A stretch of DNA of 64,000 nt, from assembly GCF_021495345.1 (NCBI RefSeq), contig NZ_CP099397.1, positions 4,657,001 through 4,721,000 on the forward strand. The letters run 5' to 3'. The position numbers and the translations under genes were made by a program. Source of the stretch: Pseudomonas hydrolytica (GTDB lineage Bacteria > Pseudomonadota > Gammaproteobacteria > Pseudomonadales > Pseudomonadaceae). Position 1 is the first letter of the stretch; each line of letters starts with the position of its first letter. Under the pieces are notes generated by a model, which saw only the letters and a program-made list of their open reading frames with translations, was not told the origin of the DNA and ran no database searches. Positions 63,359 through 64,000 of this stretch are shown here, piece after piece.

Positions 63359-64000
63359 GCAAGTTCACCTGGTTCACCGGCCGCGGGCCGGCCCTGACGC
63401 AACGACAACTGGAACGCCGCCAGACCCTCGCCACACCGGCGGAAATGGACGAGCGCCCGCTGCATCAGCAGCGTTTCGTCGTGCTCGATCTGGAAACCAC
63501 CGGCCTCAACATGCGCCGCGACCAGGTGCTGGCGATCGGTGCGGTGGTGATCGACAACGGCGCCATCGACCTGGCTCAGCAGTTCGAGCGCACCCTGCAC
63601 CTGCCGGATCACCAGGCCAGCGCCAGCACCCTGATTCACGGCATCGCCCCCAGCGAGGTGGCGCGCGGCGTGGAGCCCGTCGAAGCGCTGCTGGACTTCA
63701 TGGAGTTCGTCGGCAGCAGCCCGGTACTGGCCTTCCATGCCGAGTTCGATCAGCGCATGCTGGCCCGCGCGCTCAAGCAGCACCTGGGCTATCGCCTGCA
63801 GCACAGCTTCTTCGACGTCGCCGAGATCGCTCCGCTGCTGTGCCCGCAGTCGCGCATTCGCCAGGGCGGGCTGGACGAGTGGGTCGCCGAATTCGGCCTG
63901 CAGGTGCACCAGCGGCACAACGCCAGCGCCGACGCGCTGGTCACCGCCGAATTGGCGCTGATGCTGTTCAGCAAGGCGCGTCGTCAGGGCATCGACAGCC
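63355..64000 (+). CDS. DnaQ-like 3'-5' exonuclease (partial, runs off the window)
   Basis: At least 215 residues are visible, without a stop. DEDDh exonuclease motifs are complete: DLETTG (about 45–50), HAEFDQRML (about 128–136) and HNASADAL (about 190–197). A basic N-terminal extension of about 40 residues precedes the fold. The ATG overlaps the stop of the upstream signalling gene by four bases, so the two are translationally coupled, a pairing found widely in Pseudomonas. Probably a proofreading-type or oligonucleotide exonuclease separate from replicative DnaQ. Confidence 0.9.
   Translation, partial: MSKFTWFTGRGPALTQRQLERRQTLATPAEMDERPLHQQRFVVLDLETTGLNMRRDQVLAIGAVVIDNGAIDLAQQFERTLHLPDHQASASTLIHGIAPSEVARGVEPVEALLDFMEFVGSSPVLAFHAEFDQRMLARALKQHLGYRLQHSFFDVAEIAPLLCPQSRIRQGGLDEWVAEFGLQVHQRHNASADALVTAELALMLFSKARRQGIDS

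Overview
The window is high-GC chromosomal DNA from a Pseudomonas, most likely of the mendocina/alcaligenes/oleovorans type. The basis is gene content and order (complete hut cluster with HutC and HutD, bioBFHCD, glcB–GNAT–gcvR-like–rarD–srkA–modE–comF, ergothioneine egtBD), a Gac/Rsm-type small RNA with a perfect GacA box, a PsrA-type box, and several families of GTAG-headed REP elements. From memory, the right third resembles P. aeruginosa PAO1 around PA0482–PA0508. Species was not determined.

Layout. 1–2.4 kb: the edge of what looks like an integrated island, with a gamma-class N6-adenine DNA methyltransferase, the first codons of a following gene, then AT-richer DNA ending in a 3' fragment of tRNA-Met and a terminator. 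2.6–4.8 kb: egtB-egtD. 5–9.4 kb: a small Pmp3/YqaE membrane protein, a LuxR-type response regulator convergent with a hybrid histidine kinase, a lipoprotein and a diguanylate cyclase. 9.5–12.4 kb: a TRAP transporter (dctP-Q-M), divergent from a PAS/sigma-54 activator. That activator is followed by a GntP-type permease with a sigma-54 promoter and upstream activator half-sites, and by a CoA-transferase; together these suggest uptake and activation of short-chain hydroxy/keto acids. 17.8–20.1 kb: a molybdopterin oxidoreductase of the YdeP type. 20.1–23.3 kb: agmatinase, a polyamine-binding protein and a LysR regulator. 23.6–25.8 kb: an FMN reductase, then a TetR regulator with its own operator and an alpha/beta hydrolase.

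25.75–26.5 kb is a gene-free stretch holding a 122-bp tandem duplication of a REP doublet and, on the minus strand, an RsmX/Y/Z-type sRNA. An endonuclease I-type nuclease follows. 27.3–35.8 kb is the hut histidine-degradation cluster (hutI-G-yjiH-U-H-C on the minus strand, hutD divergent), with matching TGTATATACA palindromes in front of both transcription units. A zinc TonB receptor with a His-rich loop and a Zur box follows. 38.2–41.5 kb is a phosphate group (Na/Pi symporter, small coiled-coil protein, PstS-like lipoprotein, convergent PPK2).

41.8–47 kb: two long acyl-CoA dehydrogenases flanking a diguanylate cyclase, the second preceded by tandem PsrA-type boxes. 47.2–48.3 kb: a short flagellar-rod-like protein and a SprA-type putative metalloprotease. 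48.4–53.1 kb: the biotin operon bioB-F-H-C-D with a BirA-like operator. 53.3–58.8 kb: a small membrane protein, comF, modE, srkA, rarD, a GcvR-like ACT protein and a GNAT acetyltransferase. 59.1–64 kb: malate synthase G, then a cNMP/CBS/nucleotidyltransferase protein overlapping a DEDDh exonuclease that runs off the end.

Most of the window is ordinary core metabolism. The points most worth following up are the uncatalogued Rsm sRNA, the sigma-54 promoter with its hexamer array, the tRNA-bounded island edge, the YjiH membrane protein inside the hut operon, the rod-like/SprA pair, and the tandem REP-doublet duplication. I found no CRISPR array, intact tRNA, rRNA or transposase gene.
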